A DNA stretch of 64,000 nt, from positions 124,001-188,000 of the forward strand of contig JAAWWE010000007.1 in NCBI GenBank assembly GCA_021404525.1. Reading direction: 5' to 3'. The stretch comes from Rhodobiaceae bacterium. GTDB lineage: Bacteria > Pseudomonadota > Alphaproteobacteria > Parvibaculales > Parvibaculaceae. Below, piece after piece: positions 1 to 7,253 of this stretch. The position numbers and the translations under genes were made by a program. The notes beneath the pieces were generated by a model that saw only the letters and a program-made list of their open reading frames with translations, was not told where the DNA came from and searched no databases. The stretch's first letter is position 1; every line of letters starts with the position of its first letter.

Positions 1-461
1 ACCGTCTGATCGACATTACCCTCGATGAGACGACAGTGGTGCGCCGGTCGCCGGACATTGAGCATGAGCGCAAAGTCGCGATCTATGATCTGTTGGAAGA
101 AAACTCCTTCCGACCAAACGGCTCCGACGGCGGGCCATACAAACTTCATCTATCCGTGCAGGAAAACCGTCTTGTCTTTGATGTGCGCATCGAAGAAGAC
201 GAGGAGCATGGCAAGGTCATGCTCTCGCTTGCCCCCTTCCGCAAGATTGTGAAGGACTACTTCCTGATCTGCGAAAGCTATTACGACGCGATCAAGACGG
301 CAGCGCCCGCACAGATTGAAGCCATCGATATGGGGCGTCGGGGGCTGCACAATGAGGGTTCTGAGCTGTTAAAGGCGCGGCTCGATGGGAAGATCGCGGT
401 GGACTTTGATACCGCCCGCAGGCTCTTCACCCTCATCTGCGTTCTTCACATTAAAGGCTAA
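1..461 (+). CDS. UPF0262 family protein, 5' end outside window
   Basis: The reading frame is open from the first complete codon at position 3 and runs to a TAA at 459-461, so the start codon lies upstream of the window. The visible part is about 152 residues, with the motifs [24 protein letters not shown] and [13 protein letters not shown] that I recognise from UPF0262, a roughly 160-residue alphaproteobacterial family of unknown function. A GTG at 36 could be mistaken for a start but the homology continues before it. The phosphatase gene begins 3 bases after the stop, so the two are probably co-transcribed. No biochemical role is known to me. Confidence 0.9.
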   Translation, partial: RLIDITLDETTVVRRSPDIEHERKVAIYDLLEENSFRPNGSDGGPYKLHLSVQENRLVFDVRIEEDEEHGKVMLSLAPFRKIVKDYFLICESYYDAIKTAAPAQIEAIDMGRRGLHNEGSELLKARLDGKIAVDFDTARRLFTLICVLHIKG

Positions 462-464
462 GCG

Positions 465-923
465 ATGGCCCGGCGCGGACAACTCACGCGCCCGGGCGCG
501 GTCCTCTTTGCATGTACATTAAACTCTGTCCGCTCGCCCATGGCCGAAGCCCTGATGAAGCATCTGCTCGGCACAACCATCTTTGTCGACAGCGCGGGCG
601 TGGAGTCAGCGGAACTTGATCCTTTCGTGCTCGAAGCGCTGAGCGAAGTCGGATATGAGCGCAAGGAACATCATGCCAAGCGGCTGGACGATCTGCAGGA
701 CCATGCGTTTGATCTGATCATCGCGCTGACGCCGGAAGCAAAGGAAAAGGCAGAAGACGTTGTGCGGGGCGAGGCAGTGGATGTTGAGTTCTGGTCTGTG
801 GAAGACCCAACGCTGGAAGGCGGATCGCGGGCGCAGCGCCTTGATGCGTATCGTCGGCTCCGTGACGATCTGATCCGCCGCATAAAGCAACGATTTGGCT
901 CAAACGTCGCTGAAGCAAGCTGA
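465..923 (+). CDS. Low-molecular-weight phosphotyrosine phosphatase / ArsC-like protein
   Basis: This 152-residue protein has the CX5R phosphate-binding loop near its N-terminus (Cys17 to Arg23, followed by Ser24). It also has a late Asp-Pro pair (Asp104) in the position of the general acid of low-molecular-weight protein tyrosine phosphatases. The same fold includes arsenate reductases, but nothing arsenic-related lies nearby. The conserved neighbourhood (UPF0262, this gene, infA, maf) is seen in many Alphaproteobacteria, which argues for a housekeeping phosphatase. The true substrate is unknown. It starts 3 bases after the UPF0262 stop. Confidence 0.85.
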   Translation: MARRGQLTRPGAVLFACTLNSVRSPMAEALMKHLLGTTIFVDSAGVESAELDPFVLEALSEVGYERKEHHAKRLDDLQDHAFDLIIALTPEAKEKAEDVVRGEAVDVEFWSVEDPTLEGGSRAQRLDAYRRLRDDLIRRIKQRFGSNVAEAS

Positions 924-1044
924 GAAGCCACATCAGACGCTCAAAATCTGCAAAAAAGGCGCGATATGCGTCCCAAATGCCGCTCAGGTCTTGATTTCCG
1001 GGGCGCTCTTGCGCATTCTCCCGCGAAATTAACAAAGGGCGACT

Positions 1045-1263
1045 ATGGCCAAGGAAGAACTTCTCGAATTCCCAGGGACAGTGGTGGAACTGCTGCCCAA
1101 CGCGACGTTTCGGGTACAGCTCGAAAACGATCACGAGATCATTGCGCACACAGCAGGCAAGATGCGGAAAAACCGCATCCGCGTGCTGGCAGGTGACAAG
1201 GTGTTGGTTGAAATGACGCCGTACGATCTCACCAAAGGCCGCATCACCTACCGCTACAAATAA
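1045..1263 (+). CDS. infA: Translation initiation factor IF-1
   Basis: The 72-residue product matches IF-1 over its whole length: MAKEE at the start, GTVVELLPN, the [11 protein letters not shown] stretch, GDKV and the C-terminal [11 protein letters not shown]-1 is a single S1/OB-fold domain that binds the ribosomal A site during initiation together with IF-2 and IF-3. An AAAGGG sequence precedes the ATG. A 121-base gap separates it from the phosphatase gene, so it may have its own promoter. The maf gene follows after 24 bases. Confidence 0.98.
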   Translation: MAKEELLEFPGTVVELLPNATFRVQLENDHEIIAHTAGKMRKNRIRVLAGDKVLVEMTPYDLTKGRITYRYK

Positions 1264-1287
1264 TGTAGTGGGTGGGCAGGGCCGCTC

Positions 1288-1902
1288 ATGACAAACTCAG
1301 ACACACCTCTTGGTCGCCCGCTGCTTGTGCTGGCGAGTGCGAGCCCGCGCCGCCTTGACCTGTTGGCGCAGGTGGGGATCGTGCCTGATGTGGTGGCACC
1401 CGCTGATCTTGATGAAACACCGGGAGCGACAGAGTTGCCCCGTGTCTACGCCGAGCGGCTAGCCGAAGAGAAGGCAGCAACGCTCGCGGCAAAACACAAA
1501 GATGCATTTATCCTAGCCGCCGACACCGTGGTTGCCTGCGGACGCAGAATTTTACCTAAGGCAGAGACGGAAGAGCAGGCACGCACCTGTCTGAAGCTTC
1601 TCTCAGGTCGTGCCCATAGAGTTTATACGGGCATTTCGCTTTTCAAAGACGGTAAGCCGAAGACCAAGTCAGTCATGACCCGTGTTCAGTTTGCGCGGCT
1701 GAGTGACGCAGAATTAAATGCCTATGTCGAATGTGGTGAATGGCAGGGCAAGGCAGGTGGCTACGCCATACAAGGACATGCCGCAGCGTTTATCAGGGGT
1801 CTGAATGGCTCCTATTCCAATGTTGTAGGCCTGCCCCTCCACGAGACGGTTAACCTCCTTAAAGGAAGCGGTTTCCCGGTCTACCAAGCACCGACATCTT
1901 AA
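1288..1902 (+). CDS. maf: Maf family nucleotide pyrophosphatase
   Basis: The 204-residue protein carries the Maf signature SASPRR (residues 17-22), RLAEEKA near 57-63, the catalytic-base motif AADTVV (Asp79) and LSGRAHRVYTG near 105-115. Maf proteins are house-cleaning enzymes that hydrolyse dTTP, UTP or modified nucleoside triphosphates to monophosphates. The usual GKP loop reads PKAET here (about 90-94), a mild departure. Substrate choice between the YhdE (dTTP/UTP) and YceF (m7GTP) types cannot be settled by eye. It sits between infA and the RNase gene, probably in one transcription unit. Confidence 0.93.
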   Translation: MTNSDTPLGRPLLVLASASPRRLDLLAQVGIVPDVVAPADLDETPGATELPRVYAERLAEEKAATLAAKHKDAFILAADTVVACGRRILPKAETEEQARTCLKLLSGRAHRVYTGISLFKDGKPKTKSVMTRVQFARLSDAELNAYVECGEWQGKAGGYAIQGHAAAFIRGLNGSYSNVVGLPLHETVNLLKGSGFPVYQAPTS

Positions 1903-1990
1903 GTTAGGATTGGCCCGGTTCGGGGGAACAACCAATGCACGGCGTCCATGCGGCAGCTGTGCAGTCATGCCAGGGGGCAGGTCGGAGTCG

Positions 1991-3511
1991 ATGACCGAAG
2001 AAGTCTTGATCAATGTAGGGCTGGGCGAAATCCGGGTTGCCGTTCTCGAAGAAGGCAAACCTGTTGAGTTCGTTCTGGAACGCACCAGCGAAGACGATCT
2101 GAAAGAGAAGACTGGCCGCGCCGGTCATTCTCTCCTGGGCAACATTTTCTATGGTCGCGTGCAGCGTGTGCTGCCCGGCATGCAGGCAGCCTTTGTGGAT
2201 GTCGGTCTGCAACGGGCGGGCTTCCTGGGCGCGCGCGAAGCCAAATGCCTCTGTGAGCTTACAGGTCTTGATGAAGGTACACTGCCGCCCATCTCATCCT
2301 GTGTGACCGAAGGCCAGAGCATTCTGGTCCAAGCCACCAAAGACCCGATTGGCGAAAAAGGCGTGCGGCTGTCGGCCAACGTCACTTTACCGGGTCGGCT
2401 ACTTGTCATGGTGCCAAACCAGTCCGGGGTGGTTATGTCCCGGCGCATCGAAGATGAAGACGAGCGCGAGCGGCTTTCCCTTGTTGTCTCGCGCATTGCA
2501 GAAAAGCTGAATGCGCTAGGTGTCACCGGGGAACCGGCGGGCTTTATTGTGCGCACCGCTGCCATCGGTATGGACGAAGCGGCGCTGGAAGAAGATGCGC
2601 GCCGTCTGGCTGCTGATTGGGCAGAAGTTCGTGCGGCTGAGAAAAACGCAAGCCCGCCCGACGTGCTTTTTCATGATCTCGATCCCGTCGCCAAAACCAT
2701 GCGCGACTTTGTGAGCATGGACACGGCCCGCGTGGAGCTAGACGATGCCAAGGCTTATGAAGAAGCTGTGCGCTATTGCAACCGCGCCATGCCGCACATG
2801 GCCGAGCGGGTGAGCCTTGTAAACGGGCCAGGCTCCGTTTTTGATGAACACGATATAGACGGCGTGATTGAGCAGGCACTCGACCCGCGTTTTGAATTGC
2901 CGTCCGGTGGCTGGATCACCATCGAGACCACGGAGGCGCTTACCGCTATTGATGTGAATTCCGGGCGCTATACCGCCTCGACGGGGCTGGAAGAAACAAG
3001 CGTCCGCACCAACCTGGAAGCTGCCGACGCCATTGTCGACCAGGTGCGCCTGCGCGGCACGGGCGGCCTCATTGTGATCGACTTCATTCACATGAATGAT
3101 CCGGTGAACATTGAAAAGGTGCTCGAAACCCTCAACAGGGGTTTTGAGAAGGACCGGGTGCCAACGCAAGTTTCCGCCATGTCTGAATTCGGCCTTGTCG
3201 AAATGACGCGCAAGCGCGTGCGCGAACCCCTGGAGAAGCTGCTGACCGAGCCGATCTATGGCGACGGACGGGCGCGGATCAAAACCCGCGCGACGGTGGC
3301 GAACGAACTTCTCCGTGCCATTGACCGGGTGGCAGCCCGCTATCCGGGCGCTGAGATTTCTGCCCGCGCGGCGCCGGGCGTCATCTCCTGGTTGGAGGGA
3401 AGCCATGGACGCCTTGTGCGCGAGTTGGAAACCCGCGTCGCAGGCACCGTCTATCTGGAGCCCATGCCGGGCTTTGACCGCGAACAGATTGATGTGGGGC
3501 CTGCCCGGTAA
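1991..3511 (+). CDS. rng: Ribonuclease E/G family endoribonuclease (short, RNase G-like)
   Basis: I place the start at the ATG at 1991 (506 residues); the frame is open further upstream (ATG 1967), but family homology begins at MTEEVLINVGLGEIRVAVLE. An S1 RNA-binding domain occupies about residues 35-120. The two metal-binding aspartates of the DNase I-like catalytic site are visible in AIDVNSG (Asp321) and VIDFIHM (Asp364). These enzymes cut single-stranded AU-rich RNA in rRNA and mRNA processing. The protein lacks the RNase E C-terminal scaffold. The zinc-link CPxC motif is missing: TEPIYGDG stands at about 419-426. The stop overlaps the yacG start by one base (TAATG). Confidence 0.92.
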   Translation: MTEEVLINVGLGEIRVAVLEEGKPVEFVLERTSEDDLKEKTGRAGHSLLGNIFYGRVQRVLPGMQAAFVDVGLQRAGFLGAREAKCLCELTGLDEGTLPPISSCVTEGQSILVQATKDPIGEKGVRLSANVTLPGRLLVMVPNQSGVVMSRRIEDEDERERLSLVVSRIAEKLNALGVTGEPAGFIVRTAAIGMDEAALEEDARRLAADWAEVRAAEKNASPPDVLFHDLDPVAKTMRDFVSMDTARVELDDAKAYEEAVRYCNRAMPHMAERVSLVNGPGSVFDEHDIDGVIEQALDPRFELPSGGWITIETTEALTAIDVNSGRYTASTGLEETSVRTNLEAADAIVDQVRLRGTGGLIVIDFIHMNDPVNIEKVLETLNRGFEKDRVPTQVSAMSEFGLVEMTRKRVREPLEKLLTEPIYGDGRARIKTRATVANELLRAIDRVAARYPGAEISARAAPGVISWLEGSHGRLVRELETRVAGTVYLEPMPGFDREQIDVGPAR

Positions 3512-3789
3512 TGGCGGCGGCGCCTAAAGACAGCCCGGAAGAAGGGGCACCCAAAAAGGCCACAGGAAGCGCAGATGGGGCGAATGTCACCCCGTTCAGA
3601 GGGGCGCGACCCTGTCCTATTTGCAAGAAAAAGGCGACGCGGGAGTTCCACCCTTTCTGCTCCAAACATTGCGCGGATGTGGATCTCAACCGCTGGCTGA
3701 ACGGGTCCTACGCGATTCCCGCAGCCGAAGAGCCCGAAGAATGGTCAGAATCAAATTTGCCAGGGGATTTGCCGCCGGAAGACCAGTGA
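3511..3789 (+). CDS. yacG: DNA gyrase inhibitor YacG, zinc-binding
   Basis: The 92-residue protein has four zinc-ligand cysteines (Cys35, 38, 50 and 54) in CPICKKK and FCSKHC, followed by the family signature DLNRWLNGSYAIP. YacG binds GyrB and inhibits gyrase in E. coli. The first 34 residues are a low-complexity extension absent from short homologues. Its ATG overlaps the stop codon of the RNase gene by one base, implying translational coupling. A hairpin follows the stop. Confidence 0.95.
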   Translation: MAAAPKDSPEEGAPKKATGSADGANVTPFRGARPCPICKKKATREFHPFCSKHCADVDLNRWLNGSYAIPAAEEPEEWSESNLPGDLPPEDQ

Positions 3790-3792
3790 AAT

Positions 3793-3824
3793 TGCCCCGC
3801 TTAAGCGCTGGACAGGGCGGGGCA
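3793..3824 (+). terminator. Probable transcription terminator after yacG
   Basis: TGCCCCGC (3793-3800) pairs with GCGGGGCA (3817-3824) around a 16-base loop just after the yacG stop. The downstream sequence has only a few T residues (CTTCGCC), so it may be a weak or factor-assisted terminator. It would separate the housekeeping operon from tRNA-Phe. Confidence 0.45.
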
Positions 3825-3941
3825 CTTCGCCTATAAACCGCGGACTTCTGCGGCAGATATGTCCAGAAATGCGCCATGTTCCAAACGCTCCTGAGATCTC
3901 ATCTCACCGGTTTTGGGTCCAACAACATGGCCTTATACGGC

Positions 3942-4017
3942 GCCCAGGTAGCTCAGTTGGTAGAGCATGCGACTGAAAATCGCAGTGTCGGTGGTTCGAT
4001 CCCGCCCCTGGGCACCA
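3942..4017 (+). tRNA. tRNA-Phe (anticodon GAA)
   Basis: The 76-base sequence folds as a tRNA. The acceptor arm is GCCCAGG with CCTGGGC, the D-loop contains AGCTCAGTTGGTAGAGC, and the anticodon stem TGCGA/TCGCA encloses loop CTGAAAA with GAA at 3975-3977. The T-loop reads GGTTCGATCC, the discriminator is A, and the CCA end is encoded (4015-4017). Its place after yacG is conserved in Alphaproteobacteria. I found no second copy of its 3' end nearby, so no sign of an integrated element using it. Confidence 0.98.
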
Positions 4018-4116
4018 CTTCCCTCTCAGCTTCGTCAGGCGCCTTCCCGGCTGTAAAAGTGACCTTATGTCGACTGTGTATGCCGTCTCTCGCATTTATG
4101 ATAAAGAACTGACCCT

Positions 4117-4395
4117 ATGAGCTATGCAGTTGGTCCAGGCGATCTGGTTTTATGCGTGAACGCGGCCCCGAACCACATGACGGGGCAGCCCGTGCCGCTT
4201 GTTGCCGGGGAAACCTACCGGGTTTATGACGTCCTGGAATTTATGTGTCCCTGCGGGCGCTCCGACGCGCTGCTGGACGTGGGCGTTGATTTCGCCTGGT
4301 GCCAGTCCCGCTTTCGGCTTCTCCCTAAGCCCAAAATCGAACAAAAGCCCCGCAAAGTTTCCGCCCCGAAGGAAAAAGAAACAGAAAAGGTGTGA
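4117..4395 (+). CDS. Small cysteine-containing protein of unknown function
   Basis: This 92-residue protein has four cysteines (13, 44, 46, 62) including a CPCG motif, a VAGETYRVYDV stretch and a lysine/proline/glutamate-rich tail from about residue 70. The pattern (cysteine near the start, 'G..Y.V', then a CxC pair, then a tryptophan-cysteine) resembles small zinc-binding proteins often met in phage and prophage genomes. That is an impression, not a confirmed family. It stands alone downstream of tRNA-Phe with no recognisable ribosome-binding site, and faces the membrane protein gene ending at 4441. Confidence 0.6.
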   Translation: MSYAVGPGDLVLCVNAAPNHMTGQPVPLVAGETYRVYDVLEFMCPCGRSDALLDVGVDFAWCQSRFRLLPKPKIEQKPRKVSAPKEKETEKV

Positions 4396-4440
4396 TCACC
4401 GGCGCGCCATCTCAGTTACGCGCCGCTGCTCAAGTCCGGC

Positions 4441-5001
4441 CTAGCTTGCAGGCAGGCCGGCAATCTGCGGGCCAAAGGCGAGCGTTGTCGGCGCCATCAG
4501 GACAAAGAACAGCACGACTGATTTCCAGATCTCAAATGGTCGGCCTGCCCGTCCTTCGTGCCAGTGATAATAGGCGAGGCAGCCAATGATGAGCAGCGCC
4601 TCAATGCCCAGAGCCTGCGCCGGGTTGGTCATGTAATTGTTGAGCCCGAACGCGTGGGAGTCCGGTCCGTTGACATTGTGCTGGTATCCGGAAAACACGT
4701 CCGCCAGTTCGTGCAGAAGGATGAGCGCCCCAACCCACACCGCAAGCACCTGCCGCCGCGTCACCGCCCAGATGGCGAGGCTGGCAGCGGCGGCGAGCCC
4801 GAGGACGGGCAGAAGATCGTGGCTGTACCGCATGTCCGGCGGCGTCTCACCGTCGGGGACCATCGTCTCGACACCGCCAGCCACAAGCGCGATCAGCAGG
4901 AAGTCCACCAGCATGGCAGCGCTGAGTAATAGCCACAGCGGCGCTTTCCGTTCCATCCGGGCATAGGGCACCAACGCGGTTGCATAATGTCCGCCGATCA
5001 T
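4441..5001 (-). CDS. Multi-pass membrane protein of unknown function
   Basis: The 186-residue protein shows about five hydrophobic segments (roughly 20-42, 63-80, 84-103, 128-146 and 158-178). Several charged or aromatic residues lie near them, including LLHELADVF and CLAYYHWHEGR, whose histidines and acids could bind a metal. I do not recognise the family with confidence. Its ATG overlaps the stop of an upstream 28-codon frame by ATGA, so the two look translationally coupled. An HxlR-type regulator is transcribed away from the shared upstream region. Confidence 0.75.
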   Translation of the reverse strand: MIGGHYATALVPYARMERKAPLWLLLSAAMLVDFLLIALVAGGVETMVPDGETPPDMRYSHDLLPVLGLAAAASLAIWAVTRRQVLAVWVGALILLHELADVFSGYQHNVNGPDSHAFGLNNYMTNPAQALGIEALLIIGCLAYYHWHEGRAGRPFEIWKSVVLFFVLMAPTTLAFGPQIAGLPAS

Positions 5002-5084
5002 TGGTCACCCCCTTTTCCAGCAACGAGCCACAACATCAGAGAAAAGGGAATGAGATAGAGTGCGAGTATAACGAGCAGGTCCAT
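4998..5084 (-). CDS. 28-residue single-span membrane microprotein
   Basis: A short frame from the ATG at 5082-5084 encodes 28 residues that are almost all one hydrophobic helix (MDLLVILALYLIPFSLMLW), ending in a short polar tail. GGAAAG sits at a good distance before the ATG. The stop overlaps the next gene's start (ATGA, 4998-5001). The longer frame open upstream has no ribosome-binding site and is probably not used. Coupling to the larger membrane protein suggests a small partner subunit or a leader peptide; neither can be proved from sequence. Confidence 0.55.
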   Translation of the reverse strand: MDLLVILALYLIPFSLMLWLVAGKGGDQ

Positions 5085-5112
5085 AGCGGTGATCTTTCCA
5101 CGATCTTTAAAA

Positions 5113-5128
5113 AGTATAAAAAGAATAC
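5113..5128. promoter_or_regulatory. Candidate HxlR-type operator
   Basis: AGTATAAAAAGAATAC contains a GTAT/ATAC inverted repeat just upstream of the membrane microprotein start. A near copy (AGTATACAAAGTATAT) lies at 6375-6390, and a weaker relative at 5275-5290 lies in front of the HxlR regulator gene. HxlR proteins bind short AT-rich inverted repeats, so this may be their shared site. The assignment is inference. Confidence 0.45.
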
Positions 5129-5369
5129 AAATAGGAAGATGAAAAGGCAAGCACGACGTAAGACGTCCTGGGGCGCCAGGATGAGAACACGGCCATTGGT
5201 TCTTAAAACAAGACATTACAGCTTTGCGCCGCTGATTTACCGGGACTGGCTGGTGGAGTCGCGATGAAAAGTAAAGTAAATTATGTAAACTCTATTATGT
5301 GGAGAGAGCCTGTGGCTCTGTATGCGGGGCAGACAGGCCTGTCGGCCCAGCAATGGTTGGAAGCTTGAA

Positions 5370-5888
5370 ATGACAACGTCGAACTATCTCAATCTTGACT
5401 GTCCCATTGCGGAGTCCCTCAGCATAGTTGGGGATCAGTGGACTTTGCTCATCATTCGCGACGCCCTGACCGGGGTTTCCAGCTTTACAGGTTTTGAACA
5501 AAGCCTCGGCATTTCCCGCCGGCTCCTGAGCAGAAGGTTGAAGGAACTGGAAGAAAGCGGTCTCATTGACCGCGTGCCCGTTAAGGAAGGCGCGGCGCGC
5601 ATGAAATATGTGCCCACGCGCAAAGGCGCGGAGCTTTCCATGGTGCTTATGGCCTTTGCCGATTGGGGGGAAAGATGGCAACCCGGCAAACGCGGGCCCC
5701 GCTATGAACACACCCACATCCCCACGGGAAAGGAAATCCGCCCCGCCATGGTGCGTGTGGACACAAACGAAGCGGTGCCCATGCAGGACTGCGCCTCGCT
5801 TCCGGCCGCAGCATCCATGGTCAGCCCTGAACAGAGGGCGCATATAGAAGAGCGCGTTGCACAGATAAAGGCAGCAGCTAAGAAATAA
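5370..5888 (+). CDS. HxlR family winged-helix transcriptional regulator
   Basis: The 172-residue protein (start at ATG 5370, preceded by TTGGAAG) has the HxlR domain at about residues 10-105. Features are the near-invariant DCPIAESLSIVGDQWTLLIIRD with Cys11, the recognition-helix region LGISRRLLSRRLKELEESGLI and the wing. A tail of about 65 residues follows, longer than a minimal HxlR protein. Members often sense oxidants or electrophiles through the N-terminal cysteine and control adjacent genes. Neighbours on both sides (membrane proteins, DUF4345, GST) have similar AT-rich repeats upstream and are the natural targets. Confidence 0.9.
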   Translation: MTTSNYLNLDCPIAESLSIVGDQWTLLIIRDALTGVSSFTGFEQSLGISRRLLSRRLKELEESGLIDRVPVKEGAARMKYVPTRKGAELSMVLMAFADWGERWQPGKRGPRYEHTHIPTGKEIRPAMVRVDTNEAVPMQDCASLPAAASMVSPEQRAHIEERVAQIKAAAKK

Positions 5889-5901
5889 GCTCGCCGAGAG
5901 G

Positions 5902-6297
5902 TCAGACAGCCAGATCAGCTGCCGTCCGTCGGTAGAGAGATACCGCAATGACAAAGACGGTTGCTTCATAGGCCAGCAACATATGCATGGAGGCATCCGG
6001 CGCGCCCGCCAGCGTCAGGCTGGCGACCCGCCCAACGGCGAGCCCTCCCATAAAAAGGGCCAGGAGACCCAACGCGTCGCGCAGCCGGGCTTCCACAAAA
6101 CCGCCCAACGCAAACAGTCCCGCCATTGCGATAAACAGGCCGCCATAGGTGCTGCGCAACATATTGTCCATGCCGATCTCATCAACAGACAGACCGTAAT
6201 TTGCAAGCAACAGGTTGGGGTCCACCAGATAGGCCAATCCAATTGATCCGATAACGATCGCATTCAGGATTAAAATCACGCGGGCTGCTGTTGTCAT
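5902..6297 (-). CDS. DUF4345-like membrane protein
   Basis: The 131-residue protein has about four transmembrane segments: residues 6-24, 49-67, 74-96 and 104-121. It carries the motif YGLSVDEIGMDNMLRSTYGGLF after the first helix, which I associate with DUF4345 proteins. The function of that family is unknown. It is convergent with the HxlR gene (13 bases between stops) and divergent from the GST gene. The intergenic region between it and the GST gene holds the second AGTATA-type repeat. Confidence 0.7.
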   Translation of the reverse strand: MTTAARVILILNAIVIGSIGLAYLVDPNLLLANYGLSVDEIGMDNMLRSTYGGLFIAMAGLFALGGFVEARLRDALGLLALFMGGLAVGRVASLTLAGAPDASMHMLLAYEATVFVIAVSLYRRTAADLAV

Positions 6298-6374
6298 ATC
6301 CGTCCTCCGTGTGTGAGCCGTTGCTCATCTGCATTTGGTTGTGTGCCAGACGCCTCTGGCTGGCATCAATAAAT

Positions 6375-6390
6375 AGTATACAAAGTATAT
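6375..6390. promoter_or_regulatory. Second candidate HxlR-type operator in a divergent promoter
   Basis: AGTATACAAAGTATAT lies in the 142-base region between the divergent DUF4345 and GST genes. It sits inside a larger imperfect inverted repeat, AATAAATAGTATAC to GTATATTTATT (6369-6394). It differs from the site at 5113-5128 at only a few positions. The likeliest binder is the HxlR protein encoded at 5370-5888. Confidence 0.45.
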
Positions 6391-6439
6391 TTATTCAATG
6401 TAGAAGTTTCAGAAAGACAGAATCTGAGAGGAGAGAAAC

Positions 6440-7105
6440 ATGAAACTTCACGGTGTCTCCCTGTCCCCCTGGGTCAGGCGCTTAATGGTGTTGATGGATG
6501 AAAAGGGCATTGAGTTTGAACACGTGCCGGCTGTTCCAGGCGAAAACGCAAGCGCTGAGCTGCGGCGCATGAATCCCCTTGGGCGCATTCCGGTCCTCGA
6601 GTTGGCTGACGGACGCTTTCTGCCGGATTCGCTGGCAGCGAGCCTCTATCTCGACAAGGCCTTTCCAGGTCAACATTTCGTGCCGCAGGATGGTTGGGCC
6701 CGTTCATGGGATGTGTGGCTCTGCGAGTTTGTCGCTTCAGCCATTTTTTCAAGATTTGAAGGCACCTTCTTTGTGCAGCGTGTCGTCAGGCCAGCCTTTG
6801 AGAAAGCGGCGCCAGATGAGGGAAAAATCGCCGAGGTCTCAGATCAAATTCCGCCGGCCTACGACTATTTGGAAGCGCAGCTGGAGGACACGGCGTATCT
6901 GTCATCCGCAGAACTCACGCTCGCGGATCTGACGGCGGCGAGCGTGCTGCTCAACATGCGCCATGCAGGGGAAGAGGTCGATGCCGTCCGCTGGCCAAAA
7001 CTTGCTGATTATCTCAATCGGATGCACGCGCGTCCCGCCTTTTCGGCGGCGATTAAAAAGGATCTGGAGCTTATCGGGCACATTTCGCCTGTTCGATCCG
7101 CTTAG
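6440..7105 (+). CDS. Glutathione S-transferase family protein
   Basis: The 221-residue protein has an N-terminal thioredoxin-fold domain. It contains SPWVRR (residues 9-14), where the catalytic serine or cysteine normally lies, the NPLGRIPVL loop with the cis-proline (about 45-53) and the DSLAASLYLD glutathione-binding segment. An all-helical C-terminal domain follows. Such enzymes conjugate or reduce electrophiles with glutathione in the cytoplasm. GAGGAGAG precedes the ATG. Divergence from DUF4345 and nearness to an HxlR regulator fit a stress-inducible gene. The exact GST class was not determined. Confidence 0.88.
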   Translation: MKLHGVSLSPWVRRLMVLMDEKGIEFEHVPAVPGENASAELRRMNPLGRIPVLELADGRFLPDSLAASLYLDKAFPGQHFVPQDGWARSWDVWLCEFVASAIFSRFEGTFFVQRVVRPAFEKAAPDEGKIAEVSDQIPPAYDYLEAQLEDTAYLSSAELTLADLTAASVLLNMRHAGEEVDAVRWPKLADYLNRMHARPAFSAAIKKDLELIGHISPVRSA

Positions 7106-7146
7106 GGATGGACGCATGCTCTAAGCACTGTCGATCGCTGCCTCAT

Positions 7147-7179
7147 AGCCATAAGGGCTAAAACCCTCTAGGCTGGTTT
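7147..7179 (+). terminator. Possible terminator after the GST gene
   Basis: Nested stems AGCC (7147-7150) with GGCT (7171-7174) and AGGG (7154-7157) with CCCT (7164-7167) form a hairpin with a symmetric internal loop, followed by GGTTTC. The T-run is short, so confidence is limited. Confidence 0.35.
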
Positions 7180-7253
7180 CTACCGAGACAAAGGAAGGCG
7201 GTGTGACGGTTCCGAGTGAACCTCACACATTTGCGACGTGCGCGCCTGAGTGA

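Noticed and set aside
2738..3406. 222-codon minus-strand frame
   Set aside because: Shadow of the RNase E/G gene, whose catalytic motifs confirm the plus strand.
3876..4112. 78-codon plus-strand frame
   Set aside because: It runs through the tRNA-Phe gene and cannot be a real protein gene.
3942..4395. Integrated element at tRNA-Phe
   Set aside because: No integrase, no repeat of the tRNA 3' end and no phage gene block were seen downstream.
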